NCBI RefSeq assembly: GCF_042408735.1
Contig: NZ_JBHOQV010000146.1
Location: 1 to 64,000 of the forward strand
Direction of reading: 5' to 3'
Source of the DNA: Thermogemmatispora sp042408735
GTDB lineage: Bacteria; Chloroflexota; Ktedonobacteria; Ktedonobacterales; Ktedonobacteraceae
DNA length: 64,000 bases
Positions 17,045 through 26,442 of this stretch are shown piece by piece; positions within the stretch are counted from its first letter, which is position 1, and each line of letters begins with the position of its first letter. The position numbers and the translations under genes are program-made. The notes below the pieces were generated by a model. That model saw only the letters and a program-made list of their open reading frames with translations. It was not told where the DNA came from and made no database searches.

Positions 17045-18253
17045 TCACGCTGCGAGCGTTCGCGTCTCAGTGCGCTGCAGCAAGAGCAACACAAGGATGC
17101 CAAGCGGCGCCAGCTCCAGAAAGGCCACCCCAGCCACAATACCCAGGCGCCCGGCGATCAGGCCCACGATACTGGGCAGGACCACCGAGAAGGGAGTGCC
17201 CAGGCTCAGCAAGGCACGACCGGTGCCAGAACGACCCGGCAGCCGTTCATAGACCTGGGCACGGGCCAGCGGAAACCACCCAATCGAGCTGGCTCCTACC
17301 ACGCAGAGCAGCAGGCCCGCCAGCCAGGGAGAGCGCGTCAGCAGCAAAGCCGTCATCCCGACCAGAGCCACCAGGGCCGAGCCAGCCAGAACCTGACGCA
17401 CCGTGAGACCCAGGGCCAGCAGCAGCTCGCAGATGACCAGGCCGGCAAAGCCAGAAGCGCTCTCAAACGTAATCAATCCCTCGACGGCGTCATCAGATAG
17501 GCGGAGCACATCCTGCAGATAGAGCGAAACGAACGAACGATAGACCTCATCGAGCATCACCGGCAACGTAGCGATGATCACCCAGCCGAGCAATAGAGGG
17601 TTGCGCAGAGCTGCCACAAAGCCTTCCAGCAATAAGCCCAGCCGCGAGCGCCGCCCCTCGCCCCGCTCCACCTGGGGAAAACGCAGAGGGCAAGAAAAGA
17701 GGGCCACCACCAGCCAGATGGCCGCGGCCAGCCAGCAGAGACTTGCCCAGCCGAGGGCCAGCAAGGCAACGATCGTCACTGTCAACGGCGTCAGAAAATC
17801 GCCCAAATTGCCGATGAAGGCCAGGCGCAGCATAGTGCGCGTGCTGCGCTGAGGATTCTCATCGATCAGCGAAGATTGGGCGGCCCCCAGGGCGATGTCG
17901 TTGGAGGGATAGAGCAAGGCAAAGGCCAGCAGAATCACCGCGAAGGAGTGAGCGAGGCCGGCCAGAACAAAGGAGCCTGAGAGTACCACCAGCCCACCGA
18001 TCACCCAGACCTTCTTTGTCCTCCCCAGATCGCTCAGAACGTTGCTCAACGGCTCCAACACCATCGACATTGCTGCCCCCAGCGTAAAAAGCAGCCCGAT
18101 CTGAGTATACGTCAGTGGTACCTGGTGGCGCAGCAGAGGCAGACCAATCGTCGGGATACCCGAGAGCATCTCTTCTAACAGGGTGATGCCGAACAGCGTC
18201 AGACGCAGAGGGGAGAGAGAGAGGCGGCCCGTCAGGGCCCTGGTAAAGAGCAT
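17045..18253 (-). CDS. Major facilitator superfamily transporter
   Basis: 402 residues with about 12 hydrophobic helices. The loop between helices 2 and 3 carries a D-x-G-R-T-K-K sequence (SDLGRTKKVW), the MFS motif A region. The helix 4-5 area has SLIDENPQRSTRTML. Substrate is not evident; overall form is that of drug or metabolite exporters. ATG 18253 is chosen because GGAAGGAG lies just upstream; the 27 upstream in-frame residues are polar and Arg-rich and do not look like a membrane N-terminus. A promoter at 18404-18432 faces this gene. Confidence 0.85.
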   Translation of the reverse strand: MLFTRALTGRLSLSPLRLTLFGITLLEEMLSGIPTIGLPLLRHQVPLTYTQIGLLFTLGAAMSMVLEPLSNVLSDLGRTKKVWVIGGLVVLSGSFVLAGLAHSFAVILLAFALLYPSNDIALGAAQSSLIDENPQRSTRTMLRLAFIGNLGDFLTPLTVTIVALLALGWASLCWLAAAIWLVVALFSCPLRFPQVERGEGRRSRLGLLLEGFVAALRNPLLLGWVIIATLPVMLDEVYRSFVSLYLQDVLRLSDDAVEGLITFESASGFAGLVICELLLALGLTVRQVLAGSALVALVGMTALLLTRSPWLAGLLLCVVGASSIGWFPLARAQVYERLPGRSGTGRALLSLGTPFSVVLPSIVGLIAGRLGIVAGVAFLELAPLGILVLLLLQRTETRTLAA

Positions 18254-18403
18254 GGAGTCTCCTTCCTTTCGGTTCGGTACGCGACCTTCGGGCGCATGGT
18301 CCGCCAACCGCCCCAGGAGCAGGCAGGCGCGCAACCCTGCCGCCGCCCTCGCTGCTGTCCCTGCTGAGCGGTTATGATGGCTAGAATTTTCTTGCTATCA
18401 TCA

Positions 18404-18432
18404 AGTATACTCTAAAATCTAAATATTTGTAA
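18404..18432 (-). promoter_or_regulatory. Promoter for the MFS gene
   Basis: Minus-strand TTACAA (plus 18427-18432), 17-base spacer, TATACT (plus 18404-18409), in an AT-rich island between divergent genes. The TPR gene on the plus strand starts 237 bases further on; I saw no equally good promoter for it. Confidence 0.6.
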
Positions 18433-18668
18433 TATTGCTTAACAAGCGAGCAGAGTTACAGGTTGCTTCTATAGCAAGCGTCCTGTTTTTCTTGAGGGAG
18501 GGGGAGGGGGGAAGAGCCTGGGGGCTGGGAGAGGATGGCTAAGTACTTTAGTACCAAAAAGAGAGCTTCAATGCAGGATTGTAGTAACCTAGTGACAAAA
18601 TGAAGGTGAACTTGTTGGCAGGTGCCCATTCTGAGTAGAGAAGAGAGAAGGAAGAAAGCGAAGCCCAC

Positions 18669-21600
18669 ATGCCTGGGAACAGACAGGTTTTCAAGACAGC
18701 AATGGATGCCGCCGACCGCTACCGTTGGGATAGCAAGTGGACGGAGGCAGCCCGCGAGTATCAGCGGGCGCTGGTAGAGTTCCCAGACGACACAGCGGCG
18801 CACGAGGGCCTGGGCTTCTGCTATATGCAGACCAAGCAGTGGCAGCAGGCGCTGGATGAATATGAGTATCTCCTGAAGCGCAAGCCTCATGATATCATTG
18901 TGCTGAGCAAGGTCGCCGAGCTATATAGCTGGTTGGGCCGGCGCGACGAGGCTTACAATGCCTATCTGCAGCTTGCCGATCTCTATGCCCAGGCGGGCCA
19001 GGGAGCGCGGGCCGAGGCCGCCTGGCAGAAGGCGCTTCAGTTCTCGCCTGCCAGCCCTGAACCTCACGAGCGGCTTGCAAACTACTACGCAGAGAAGAAA
19101 GATCTGTCGTTGATGATACAGGAGCGCCTGGCAGCCGCCAGGGGCTATCTGCTCCGAAATGACCTGGCGGCGGCGCGCGCTCAATGTGAAGAGGTCCTGC
19201 GTGTCGATGTCTCCAACGCTGAGGCGCGCTCGCTTCTGGCGCAGATCAGTGCTGGTCTGCAGCAGGGGCCGGCCGCCTCGCTCGTCGGCGAGGCCCCCGC
19301 AGGCGCGCCCTCTGGTGAGAACGGATACGCAGGTCAGGAGGCTTCTTTCACTGGTAGCCCGGTCGCTGGCCCTGCCGCGCCGGGCAACATAAGCGGAGGT
19401 AATACTGGCATCATGGGTAACATGGGTAGCGCGGGCAATTTCGGCGGCATGGGGAACCCGGGGCAGGCTCTCGCCCCTGCTGGCCCCGCTGGCGGAGGAG
19501 CGGCTCCGCAGAGACGGATCACGGCAAGCCAGGTCACAGGCATTTTGCGTCAGGCGCAGGCCTTCCAGGCCCAGGGTCGCTATAACGATGCCATCGATCT
19601 CTGTGAGCAGATCCTCGAAAGCGGCTTTGATCGTCCCGATGCTCGCTACTTTCTGGGCTGGCTCTATCAAGAGCAAAAGCGTTGGGATGACGCCATTCGC
19701 CAGTTCCAGATGCTGCTCAATGACCCTGAATACGCGCTTTCTTGCTATTACGCCCTGGGGCAGTGCTATCGCGCACGTGGCGACCTGCGCACGGCCACCG
19801 TGCATTTCGATGAGGCTGTCGACCGTGTCAATCTCGATGCTTTGACGCTTGAGGAGGCAGACCAGCTTGTCCAACTCTGTCAGGAAGCGGCCGAGGCTCA
19901 CCGCCTGCTCGGCGAGCAGGAGCAGGCGCTGACGATCTACAATGCGTTGCTGGGCTTCCTGCGCAGTCGTGGCTGGAACGACAAAGTGGCTCAGGTGGAG
20001 CTGCTCTTGAAGCAGATGCAGAGTGCCCCGCCTTCTCCCCAGCCCAGTACGCCGCCACCTTCTTTGCAGCAGCAACAGATGCAGGTCCCCCCTGGCCTCT
20101 CACCTGAGCAGCCGGCGACCCCGTCCATCCAGGATGCGGCGACTATGATGTTCTCGGTCCCCAGTCCTGGCCAGGGAGCGGCTCCTCAGCCTCCCGCTGC
20201 TCCGGCCCCGGCTCCTGCTCCGGCGGCGCCGGCCTCATCGGCTGCCTCCGCCGCGAGCGAATTGCCCGACTGGTTGACGGGCATCCTCAGCGAGCCTGCG
20301 CCTGCGCAGCCAACGGCCAATCCGGCCCAGCCAGCGCCTTCTGCCGCTGCGCCCGCCCCTGCTGTGTCTCCGGCAGCTCCCCCGCCGCAGCCGGCGGCTC
20401 CGGCAGCTCCACCCCAGGCTCCCACGCTTCCCAATCCGCCGGCCCCAGCCTCAGCCTCTTCGGCTTCCTGGCTGACCGACAGTCCGACCCGGCAGGTAGA
20501 GCTGCAGCCTCCGACCCCTCCGGCCCCGGCGGCCCCAGCCGCCCAGCCGGCTCCCGCTCCGGCGCCAGCTCCCAACGCCTTCCCGGCCCAAGGCCAGCTC
20601 TCAACACCGCCAGTGGCTCCGGCGCCAGCTCCCGCTTCCGCTCCGCTGACGCTGGAGCAGCTCAGTCCGGCAGCTCCCACTCCTCCTTCGTCTACGAAGG
20701 ATAACGTTGAGGAACTGCTGAGCAAGATCGCTGGCAATACGGCGCGCGACGAATCGCTGCAGCAGGTGGCCGGGGCCGTGCTCGCAAGCACGGCTGCCTT
20801 ACCCGAAGGCATCCGTATGCAGGTGGTGCGCTCGATGCAGGATATCCAGCGCTACATCGAGCACGGCTTGCTGAACTCCGCCATCGATGAGTGCTTGAAG
20901 GTTATCGAGATCGCTCCCCAGTACCTGGATGTTCATCAGGTACTCTGCGAGATCTATGTGCGCCAGGGCCGCATCGAACAGGCGATCACTAAGTACGCTA
21001 TCCTGGTCGATACCTATATCGCTAATGGGCGCATCGATGACGCCATCGCGACCTATCGGCGTATCCTGCAGTTGGAGCCGAATAATCTGACCTATCGCAT
21101 GCGCCTGATCAACCTGCTCTCCTCTCATGGCAATAAAGAGGATCTGCTGCGCGAGAGGACCCAGGCCGCCGAGGCTTATCTTCGCCTGGGTTACATGGAT
21201 CGCGCCCTCAGTGAGCTGGAGCAGGCCCTGCAGGAAAGCCCAACCAGCGTGCCGACGCGCTTGAATTACGCGCTGGCTCTGCAAAAACTTGGTCGCTCTC
21301 AACAGGCGGCCGCCGAGTACCAGCGCGTGCTCCAGGTCGATCCACGCAATATTGTGGCTCTGGTGCGCTGGCACCTCCTGATGATTACTGGCGCGGCCCC
21401 CGCGGGGCGCGCCTCAGCCCTGGAGCTGCTGACCCGCATCCGCTGGCAGTTGCGAGGCCAGGGCCAGCGTCACTATGAGGTGGTGGCGCGCGAGTATACC
21501 CAGGCTCTGGAACTGCAGCCAAATAACGCCGATCTCCATTTCGCTTTGGGGCAGATCCACCAGCAGGCCGGCTACTTCGATCGCGCTGTGGCTTCCTACC

Positions 21601-22607
21601 AGGAGGCAACGCGCGATAGCGCGGTGGAGGTCCTGGCTCGCGTCAGCATGGCCCATTGCCTGCTTTCTCAGGGAAAGCCCGAGGAGGCTATCCAGCAGCT
21701 AGAGCAGGCCCTGCAGTTGGTCCGCCGCTCGCCGGCTGCTATGGACCCCACGATCTGGGCCGCCCGCCCGCGCGAGGACGATGAGGAGCACCAGGCCCCC
21801 GAGGTCGAGATCTCCCTCCTGCTGGCCAAGGCTTACCGCCGCGCCGGCAAAGAGGAGCAGATGCAGGCGGTCCTCCGCCGCATTAAGCAGGTGACCACCT
21901 ATCAGGACGAGGTGGCCTCTGCTCTGGCTGAGATCTCCGCGCGCCAGGGCGATATCGATAGCGCCCTCCAGGAGTACGCCGAGCTGGCTCGCTACTACCT
22001 CAGCAAGCGTCAGGGCGATAATGCTCTCAATGTGCTCAATGAGATGGTGCGCCTGGCCCCCCAGGACCCCCGCGCCCATGCCGAGCTGGCTGAGATCTAT
22101 ATTAATCGCGGCCAGCTTGAAGAGGGCATCGCCGAGCTGCGCCTCCTGGCCGATATCTATGAGCGCCGCAGTCAGCGCTCCGAAGCCTCGGAGGCCATGC
22201 GCCGCATTGCCGATATCTATGCCGAGATGGGCAATAATGAGGAGGCTCTGACTTGCTATCGCCGCGCTGTGGACCTCGCTCCTAACGATATGGGGCTGCT
22301 GCGCGAGGTGGTGGCTTTCTGCTGGCGCATCGGTCGTACGCGCGAGGCCACCGAGTATCAGACCGTGGTGGCTCGCTACTACTTCGAGACCCACCAGGTC
22401 AAAGAGGCTGTGGCCGCTTTGCAGCAGTTGATCGCGATCGATCGCCATAATTATGAAGCCTACGATATGCTCGGCCAGACCTATCAGTCGGTGGGAGAGT
22501 ACGAGCAAGCGAGCCGCGTGTATAAGAATCTGGCTCGCATCAAGCCCGATAGCGCAATTGCGCGCGAGCGCCTGGCCGCTCTGCAGGCCCTGCGCTCCGG
22601 CCAGTAA
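18669..22607 (+). CDS. Large tetratricopeptide-repeat protein with two low-complexity linkers
   Basis: 1312 residues. TPR units (W/L/G/Y/A/F/A/P pattern, e.g. AHEGLGFCYMQTKQWQQAL) run over about residues 15-200, 280-450 and 700-1310, probably more than 20 repeats. A Gly/Asn/Met-rich linker lies near 220-275 and a Pro/Ala-rich linker (~450-680) divides the protein. No signal peptide or membrane segment is seen, so it is probably a cytoplasmic scaffold for protein complexes. Partner proteins cannot be named from sequence. ATG 18669 is preceded by a GAAGGA-like site; the next Met (18702) would also fit. A shared bidirectional terminator follows. Confidence 0.85.
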   Translation: MPGNRQVFKTAMDAADRYRWDSKWTEAAREYQRALVEFPDDTAAHEGLGFCYMQTKQWQQALDEYEYLLKRKPHDIIVLSKVAELYSWLGRRDEAYNAYLQLADLYAQAGQGARAEAAWQKALQFSPASPEPHERLANYYAEKKDLSLMIQERLAAARGYLLRNDLAAARAQCEEVLRVDVSNAEARSLLAQISAGLQQGPAASLVGEAPAGAPSGENGYAGQEASFTGSPVAGPAAPGNISGGNTGIMGNMGSAGNFGGMGNPGQALAPAGPAGGGAAPQRRITASQVTGILRQAQAFQAQGRYNDAIDLCEQILESGFDRPDARYFLGWLYQEQKRWDDAIRQFQMLLNDPEYALSCYYALGQCYRARGDLRTATVHFDEAVDRVNLDALTLEEADQLVQLCQEAAEAHRLLGEQEQALTIYNALLGFLRSRGWNDKVAQVELLLKQMQSAPPSPQPSTPPPSLQQQQMQVPPGLSPEQPATPSIQDAATMMFSVPSPGQGAAPQPPAAPAPAPAPAAPASSAASAASELPDWLTGILSEPAPAQPTANPAQPAPSAAAPAPAVSPAAPPPQPAAPAAPPQAPTLPNPPAPASASSASWLTDSPTRQVELQPPTPPAPAAPAAQPAPAPAPAPNAFPAQGQLSTPPVAPAPAPASAPLTLEQLSPAAPTPPSSTKDNVEELLSKIAGNTARDESLQQVAGAVLASTAALPEGIRMQVVRSMQDIQRYIEHGLLNSAIDECLKVIEIAPQYLDVHQVLCEIYVRQGRIEQAITKYAILVDTYIANGRIDDAIATYRRILQLEPNNLTYRMRLINLLSSHGNKEDLLRERTQAAEAYLRLGYMDRALSELEQALQESPTSVPTRLNYALALQKLGRSQQAAAEYQRVLQVDPRNIVALVRWHLLMITGAAPAGRASALELLTRIRWQLRGQGQRHYEVVAREYTQALELQPNNADLHFALGQIHQQAGYFDRAVASYQEATRDSAVEVLARVSMAHCLLSQGKPEEAIQQLEQALQLVRRSPAAMDPTIWAARPREDDEEHQAPEVEISLLLAKAYRRAGKEEQMQAVLRRIKQVTTYQDEVASALAEISARQGDIDSALQEYAELARYYLSKRQGDNALNVLNEMVRLAPQDPRAHAELAEIYINRGQLEEGIAELRLLADIYERRSQRSEASEAMRRIADIYAEMGNNEEALTCYRRAVDLAPNDMGLLREVVAFCWRIGRTREATEYQTVVARYYFETHQVKEAVAALQQLIAIDRHNYEAYDMLGQTYQSVGEYEQASRVYKNLARIKPDSAIARERLAALQALRSGQ

Positions 22608-22737
22608 CAGTTGAGCGGGCAGGGCCTGCCCCCCTCTCGCTCGTTCGTTCAGCCGGATCGGACGGGGGAAGATCCTGAGTGCTGGCCTCTGACAAGGGGC
22701 CGCCTGCCAGATGCTGATATCCAGAATGATTCAAGAA

Positions 22738-22799
22738 GGGGGATCATCCAACCCGCCCCCAAGGGTGGCGGTACTGGGTGATCCCCCTGTTGCTTTTCT
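22738..22799. terminator. Bidirectional terminator between convergent TPR and FemAB genes
   Basis: GGGGGATCA (22738-22746) pairs with TGATCCCCC (22779-22787), with further pairing inside (ACCCGCC with GGCGGT). It is followed by TGTTGCTTTT on the plus strand. It serves the plus-strand TPR gene and possibly the minus-strand gene. Confidence 0.65.
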
Positions 22800-22896
22800 G
22801 CGCTTTCTGGCCTGAATGCCCCCGACCCCACGATCCTCCCTCTCTTCGAGCCGGGAGAGACCAGCCAGATAGACAGGCAGATGAATCTGCTGGTGT

Positions 22897-23991
22897 CTAG
22901 TGGGTGACGGCTGGGCGCTCTGCGGCGGCTGGCTGGCTGACGCTCTGCTGCTCCCGACGGCTCCGCTGCTGCTGATCGCGCCGGCGCTTCAGGTCCAGCA
23001 GACGGCGGTAGGCTTGATAGACGAGCGGTTTGTAGGCCAGGTCGTGAGTCTCTAGAAAGCGCAAGGGGTAGCCGCCGAAGCCCTGCTTGAAGATGTAGAC
23101 CCCCCATAGCTCTTGACCTTCCTCCAGGACGTCGGGAATGCCTCGGAAGTTGTAGTACCAGCAGTCGTGCTCTTTGGCCCAGCGGATGGCCGTCCACTGC
23201 AGCAGATGGTTAGGCATGCGGTTGCGGTGTTCGTTGGAGGAGGCCCCGTACATGTACCAGCTCCAGCGGCCAAAGCGCAGGGCGATCAGGCCAGCGATGG
23301 CTTGCCCTTCGTATTCGGCTAGAAAGAGTGCGGCGCGATCGCCCTCGCTGTAGAGGCGCATGATGTCCTCGTAGTGGCCCTTCTCGTGAATGAAGAACTG
23401 ATCGCGCTCGCTGGTGATGCGGTAGAGCCGATAGAAAGTATCGAGATCGGCAGGTCCCTCGCCCCGGCGTACGCTGACCCCTTTGCGCGTGGCCAGGCGA
23501 ATGTTGTAGCGCCACTTCTCTTTCATGTTGGCCAGCAGGGTTTGCTCGTCGGGGCGGATATCCAGCACCCACTCGTGACGGATGTGCATGGCATAGGGGG
23601 TAGGGCGGAAGCCGTGGCGCCGCAGAGCAGCTAGCCAGCCCTCGTCGCCATCGGGGACGCTTGGCTCTACTTTGAGCATGAAGGCCCCGCGCCTCCGGGC
23701 CTCGCGACGCACGAAGTCCAGGAGCTGGCCGAGCGCCGGCGAATTGGGATCGTCTATGACTGGTCCCCTCGGGGCGTAAAAGTAGGTGCCCAGCACAGGG
23801 AGCCGCGAAACCAGAACCAGCATGGCCGCGCGGAGCTGTCCGCGCTCATCGACGACGCCTGTGTAGAGGGCTTCGGCGTTCAGATGGGGGGCGAGCTGCC
23901 CCCATTCATAAGATTGGGTAATATTGCAGCACACCGAGGCAGCTACAAAGTCGTTCCACTGCTGCCTGTCGGTAATAAAACGCGCTTCCAT
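22897..23991 (-). CDS. FemAB/FemX-like peptidoglycan bridge aminoacyltransferase (copy 1)
   Basis: 364 residues with a doubled GNAT fold. Members such as FemX add amino acids from aminoacyl-tRNA to the stem peptide of lipid II. Landmarks are QSYEWGQL near residue 27, RPDEQTLLANMKEKWRYNIR (~145-165), ERDQFFIHEKGHYEDI, and a C-terminal half with ELWGVYIFKQGFGGYP. The last ~30 residues are Arg/Gln-rich. ATG 23991 has GAGGG six bases upstream. The second copy lies 260 bases upstream on the same strand; both share E-x2-GVY-x-FKQGFGGY and W-x-E-H-x-C patterns and evidently arose by duplication. Acceptor and donor are unknown. Confidence 0.88.
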   Translation of the reverse strand: MEARFITDRQQWNDFVAASVCCNITQSYEWGQLAPHLNAEALYTGVVDERGQLRAAMLVLVSRLPVLGTYFYAPRGPVIDDPNSPALGQLLDFVRREARRRGAFMLKVEPSVPDGDEGWLAALRRHGFRPTPYAMHIRHEWVLDIRPDEQTLLANMKEKWRYNIRLATRKGVSVRRGEGPADLDTFYRLYRITSERDQFFIHEKGHYEDIMRLYSEGDRAALFLAEYEGQAIAGLIALRFGRWSWYMYGASSNEHRNRMPNHLLQWTAIRWAKEHDCWYYNFRGIPDVLEEGQELWGVYIFKQGFGGYPLRFLETHDLAYKPLVYQAYRRLLDLKRRRDQQQRSRREQQSVSQPAAAERPAVTH

Positions 23992-24251
23992 AAATTTCCC
24001 TCAAAGAGGTACAAAAAATGAAACTTCTACATCTTTATTGCTATTGTTACAGTGACTTATGAGACCATCGCTCAGGGAGAGTAGGAATCTCATCTAACGG
24101 CTACACTGGCGCCTGGCTGGGCTGGGACCCTTGAAGGCGCTGGGGTTACCTTGCCTGACCAGGGCTGGGGCCAGGCGCGTTGGTCCCCTCTGCCAGCCGC
24201 GGGACTGGCCCCGGAAGGGCGCCTGGCTGGCAGGGTACGGGAGGCCGGCCC

Positions 24252-25481
24252 TTACTGGCTGGTCCCCGAGGACGAGGCTGGCTCTGCTGAAGGCTGGCCT
24301 TTCTCCTTCGGGCCGCCGCTCCGGGCAGGCGCCGCGGCCTGGGCTGGCTGGCTGGCCTCAGATGATTGGCTTCGGCCTCCCTGCTTGCCTCGGGCTGCTC
24401 GCTCCAGCTCGACGCGCCTGCGCTCAGCTCGCCTGCGCTCACGCCGAATCTCTACCAGTTTGCTCCAGAGGCGGTAGATCAGGGGACGATAGACGTAGTC
24501 CTGCGTTGGCATATTGAGGCGCGAGTAGCCGCCGAAGCCCTGCTTGTACTCGTAGACGCCCCACATCTCTTCTCCTGGCTCCAGTACCTCCGGAATGGCT
24601 CGAAAATCGAAGTGGGTGCAGCCCTGCTCTTTGGCCCACTGGATGCAGCGATACTGGAGCAGATAGGCAGCTTTCAGGTTGCGCTTGTGGTTGGCGGTGG
24701 CCCCAAACATGTCCCAGCACCAGCTTCCGAAACGGATCAGCATTTTGGCGGCCAGGGCCTCACCTTCGTGCTCGGCCAGGAAGAGGACGGCATCGCCACG
24801 GGCGGCGAACTGGCGCAGGATCTCGCGATGGTAGTCCTGGCTGTGGATAAAGAAGGCGTCGCGCTCGCTCGTAATCTTTAGTAAGGCATAGTAGGCGTCG
24901 AAATCGGCATCGCTGCTGGCTTCGCGCACAGTAACACCCTTGCGCCCGGCTACGCGCACGTTCTGCCGCCAGGTCATCTTGAAGTTGGCAAAAAGGGTCT
25001 CCAGGGGGGGCCGGATATCCAGCACCCAGCTACGTCTAGGGTGGACAGCGTAGGGGTAGACCCGAAAGCCGAGGGCCCGATAGGCACTCTGCCATTCTTC
25101 CAGGCGCGGATCGTCATCGGCAATGTTCGGTTCGAGGCGCAGCACCACACTGCCTTCGCGGCGGGCGATGGCGTGGGCCTCAGTGATCAGGGCGGGGAGA
25201 GCGGGCGAGTCCGGCGCCTCGACCGTGGGACCACGGCAGCTATAGAGCCAGTTGAGTTGTAGACCAGGCAGACGAACGGGCAGAGGTACGGGAGCGACCG
25301 CTACCATCATAGCCCCAATCAGCCGTCCCGCTTCCAAGGCCCCTAATCGGTAAATGCGCCCGCCAAGGTACTTGTTTAGCTCGCCCCACTCGTAGGACTG
25401 GAGCAGATGCCCACCTGGTTGAGAGGTCAGAAAGGCGTTCCACTGCTCGCGGTCGCTGATTTCCTTTACAACAACTGTCAT
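24252..25481 (-). CDS. FemAB/FemX-like peptidoglycan bridge aminoacyltransferase (copy 2)
   Basis: 409 residues. Same order of motifs as copy 1: QSYEWGELN, RPPLETLFANFKMTWRQNVR, ERDAFFIHSQDYHREI, and EEMWGVYEYKQGFGGYSRL. The conserved R-x2-W-V-LDIRP stretch precedes the paired domain interface. The C-terminal ~50 residues are charged then Ala/Ser-rich and likely disordered. ATG 25481 gives the conserved beginning MTVVVKEI; a further 55 upstream codons are unlike the family and overlap the gene in front. It follows the GNAT gene by 25 bases and is read from the same promoter at 26247-26275. Confidence 0.88.
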   Translation of the reverse strand: MTVVVKEISDREQWNAFLTSQPGGHLLQSYEWGELNKYLGGRIYRLGALEAGRLIGAMMVAVAPVPLPVRLPGLQLNWLYSCRGPTVEAPDSPALPALITEAHAIARREGSVVLRLEPNIADDDPRLEEWQSAYRALGFRVYPYAVHPRRSWVLDIRPPLETLFANFKMTWRQNVRVAGRKGVTVREASSDADFDAYYALLKITSERDAFFIHSQDYHREILRQFAARGDAVLFLAEHEGEALAAKMLIRFGSWCWDMFGATANHKRNLKAAYLLQYRCIQWAKEQGCTHFDFRAIPEVLEPGEEMWGVYEYKQGFGGYSRLNMPTQDYVYRPLIYRLWSKLVEIRRERRRAERRRVELERAARGKQGGRSQSSEASQPAQAAAPARSGGPKEKGQPSAEPASSSGTSQ

Positions 25482-25506
25482 CGCAATGCCTATCCTCTGA
25501 CAGACT

Positions 25507-26091
25507 TCAGCTTCCCCTGGTCTCCTGCTGGAGATGTTCAAGGTATTCGCTTCTGAGCAGGCTGTAGACTCGAACATCATGGTACTTGCCGAAGCGCAGA
25601 ATCGCCTGACGCAGGGTCCCCTCGTATTTAAAGCCGGCCTTCTCATCGGCGCGCCAGCCGCCGATGTTCTCCTCCATGTCCTGCGTCTGAATGCGGTTCA
25701 GGTTCAGCTCCATGAAACCGTAGCGGATCATCAGCCTGGTGGCCTCGGTCCCGTAGCCCTGGCCCCAGACCGCTCGGTCGCCAATGATAATATAGAATTC
25801 TGCCGTCTGATTAAGATAGTTGATGTCTTTCAAGCCTACCAGACCTATCAGCCGGTTGTTGCTCTTAAGCGCCACACCGAAGATGATATGTTTGCCATCC
25901 CTGTAAAGCTGCTCCAGGCGTTCCTTAGCGCGAGCGTCGCTGGTAGGGTAAATCGAGAAATAGCGGCGAATCTCCTCGTCGTTGAGCCAGGTTGCATAGA
26001 GATGGTTGTCCTGGGTGGGTTCCAGCGGGCGCAGATAAACGCGCTCGCCAACAATAAACGGGTTCTGAAGATGGGTGATCTCTTCTGCCAT
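25507..26091 (-). CDS. GNAT N-acetyltransferase, RimJ/RimL-like
   Basis: 194 residues. The acetyl-CoA loop reads GQGYGTEATRLMIRYGF, and the front has VYLRPLEP, LYATWLNDEE, both standard for the RimJ/RimL subgroup that acetylates protein N-termini or small amines. FGVALKSNNRLIGLVGL forms the beta strands before the cofactor loop. It is the first gene of a minus-strand unit with FemAB copy 2, and probably copy 1, behind a good promoter. That context could point to acetylation of a wall precursor or bridge amino acid, but no sequence feature proves it. Confidence 0.88.
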   Translation of the reverse strand: MAEEITHLQNPFIVGERVYLRPLEPTQDNHLYATWLNDEEIRRYFSIYPTSDARAKERLEQLYRDGKHIIFGVALKSNNRLIGLVGLKDINYLNQTAEFYIIIGDRAVWGQGYGTEATRLMIRYGFMELNLNRIQTQDMEENIGGWRADEKAGFKYEGTLRQAILRFGKYHDVRVYSLLRSEYLEHLQQETRGS

Positions 26092-26246
26092 CGTCTTCTC
26101 ACTCCTGGGATAGACTGGTGCGCGCCACGCTCGCTGCTGATCGCGCTAGCGCTCCGGGGAGATACGGCGTGGCGGGCAGGAGAAACGTGTCAGACCTGTT
26201 CTTCTTCGAGCTGACTCTACTGAGAGCAATCGGCTAGTGCCAGTCC

Positions 26247-26275
26247 AGTATAGCATAGTCCCCAAAGGCCGACAA
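26247..26275 (-). promoter_or_regulatory. Promoter for the GNAT-FemAB unit
   Basis: Minus-strand TTGTCG (plus 26270-26275), 17-base spacer, TATACT (plus 26247-26252). The leader to the GNAT start is about 150 bases. Confidence 0.6.
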
Positions 26276-26342
26276 CGCGCGCCTCTGTCCCTAGGACCAG
26301 AGGGGAGCGGCGGCGGGACGGACGGCGCTCTAGCTGGCCTGG

Positions 26343-26370
26343 CTCTCTACCCGGCTGAGTGGGTAGAGAG
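26343..26370 (-). terminator. Hairpin after GH3 copy 1
   Basis: CTCTCTACCC (26343-26352) and GGGTAGAGAG (26361-26370), perfect 10-base arms with an eight-base loop, about 75 bases beyond the GH3 stop on the minus strand. No T-tract, so the role as terminator is tentative. Confidence 0.4.
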
Positions 26371-26442
26371 GAGGGGAGAGCCATCCCATCTGCCGCTGGC
26401 CCCCTCGGAGTATTCAGGTCGCTTCTTCCTGATCGTTGTTGG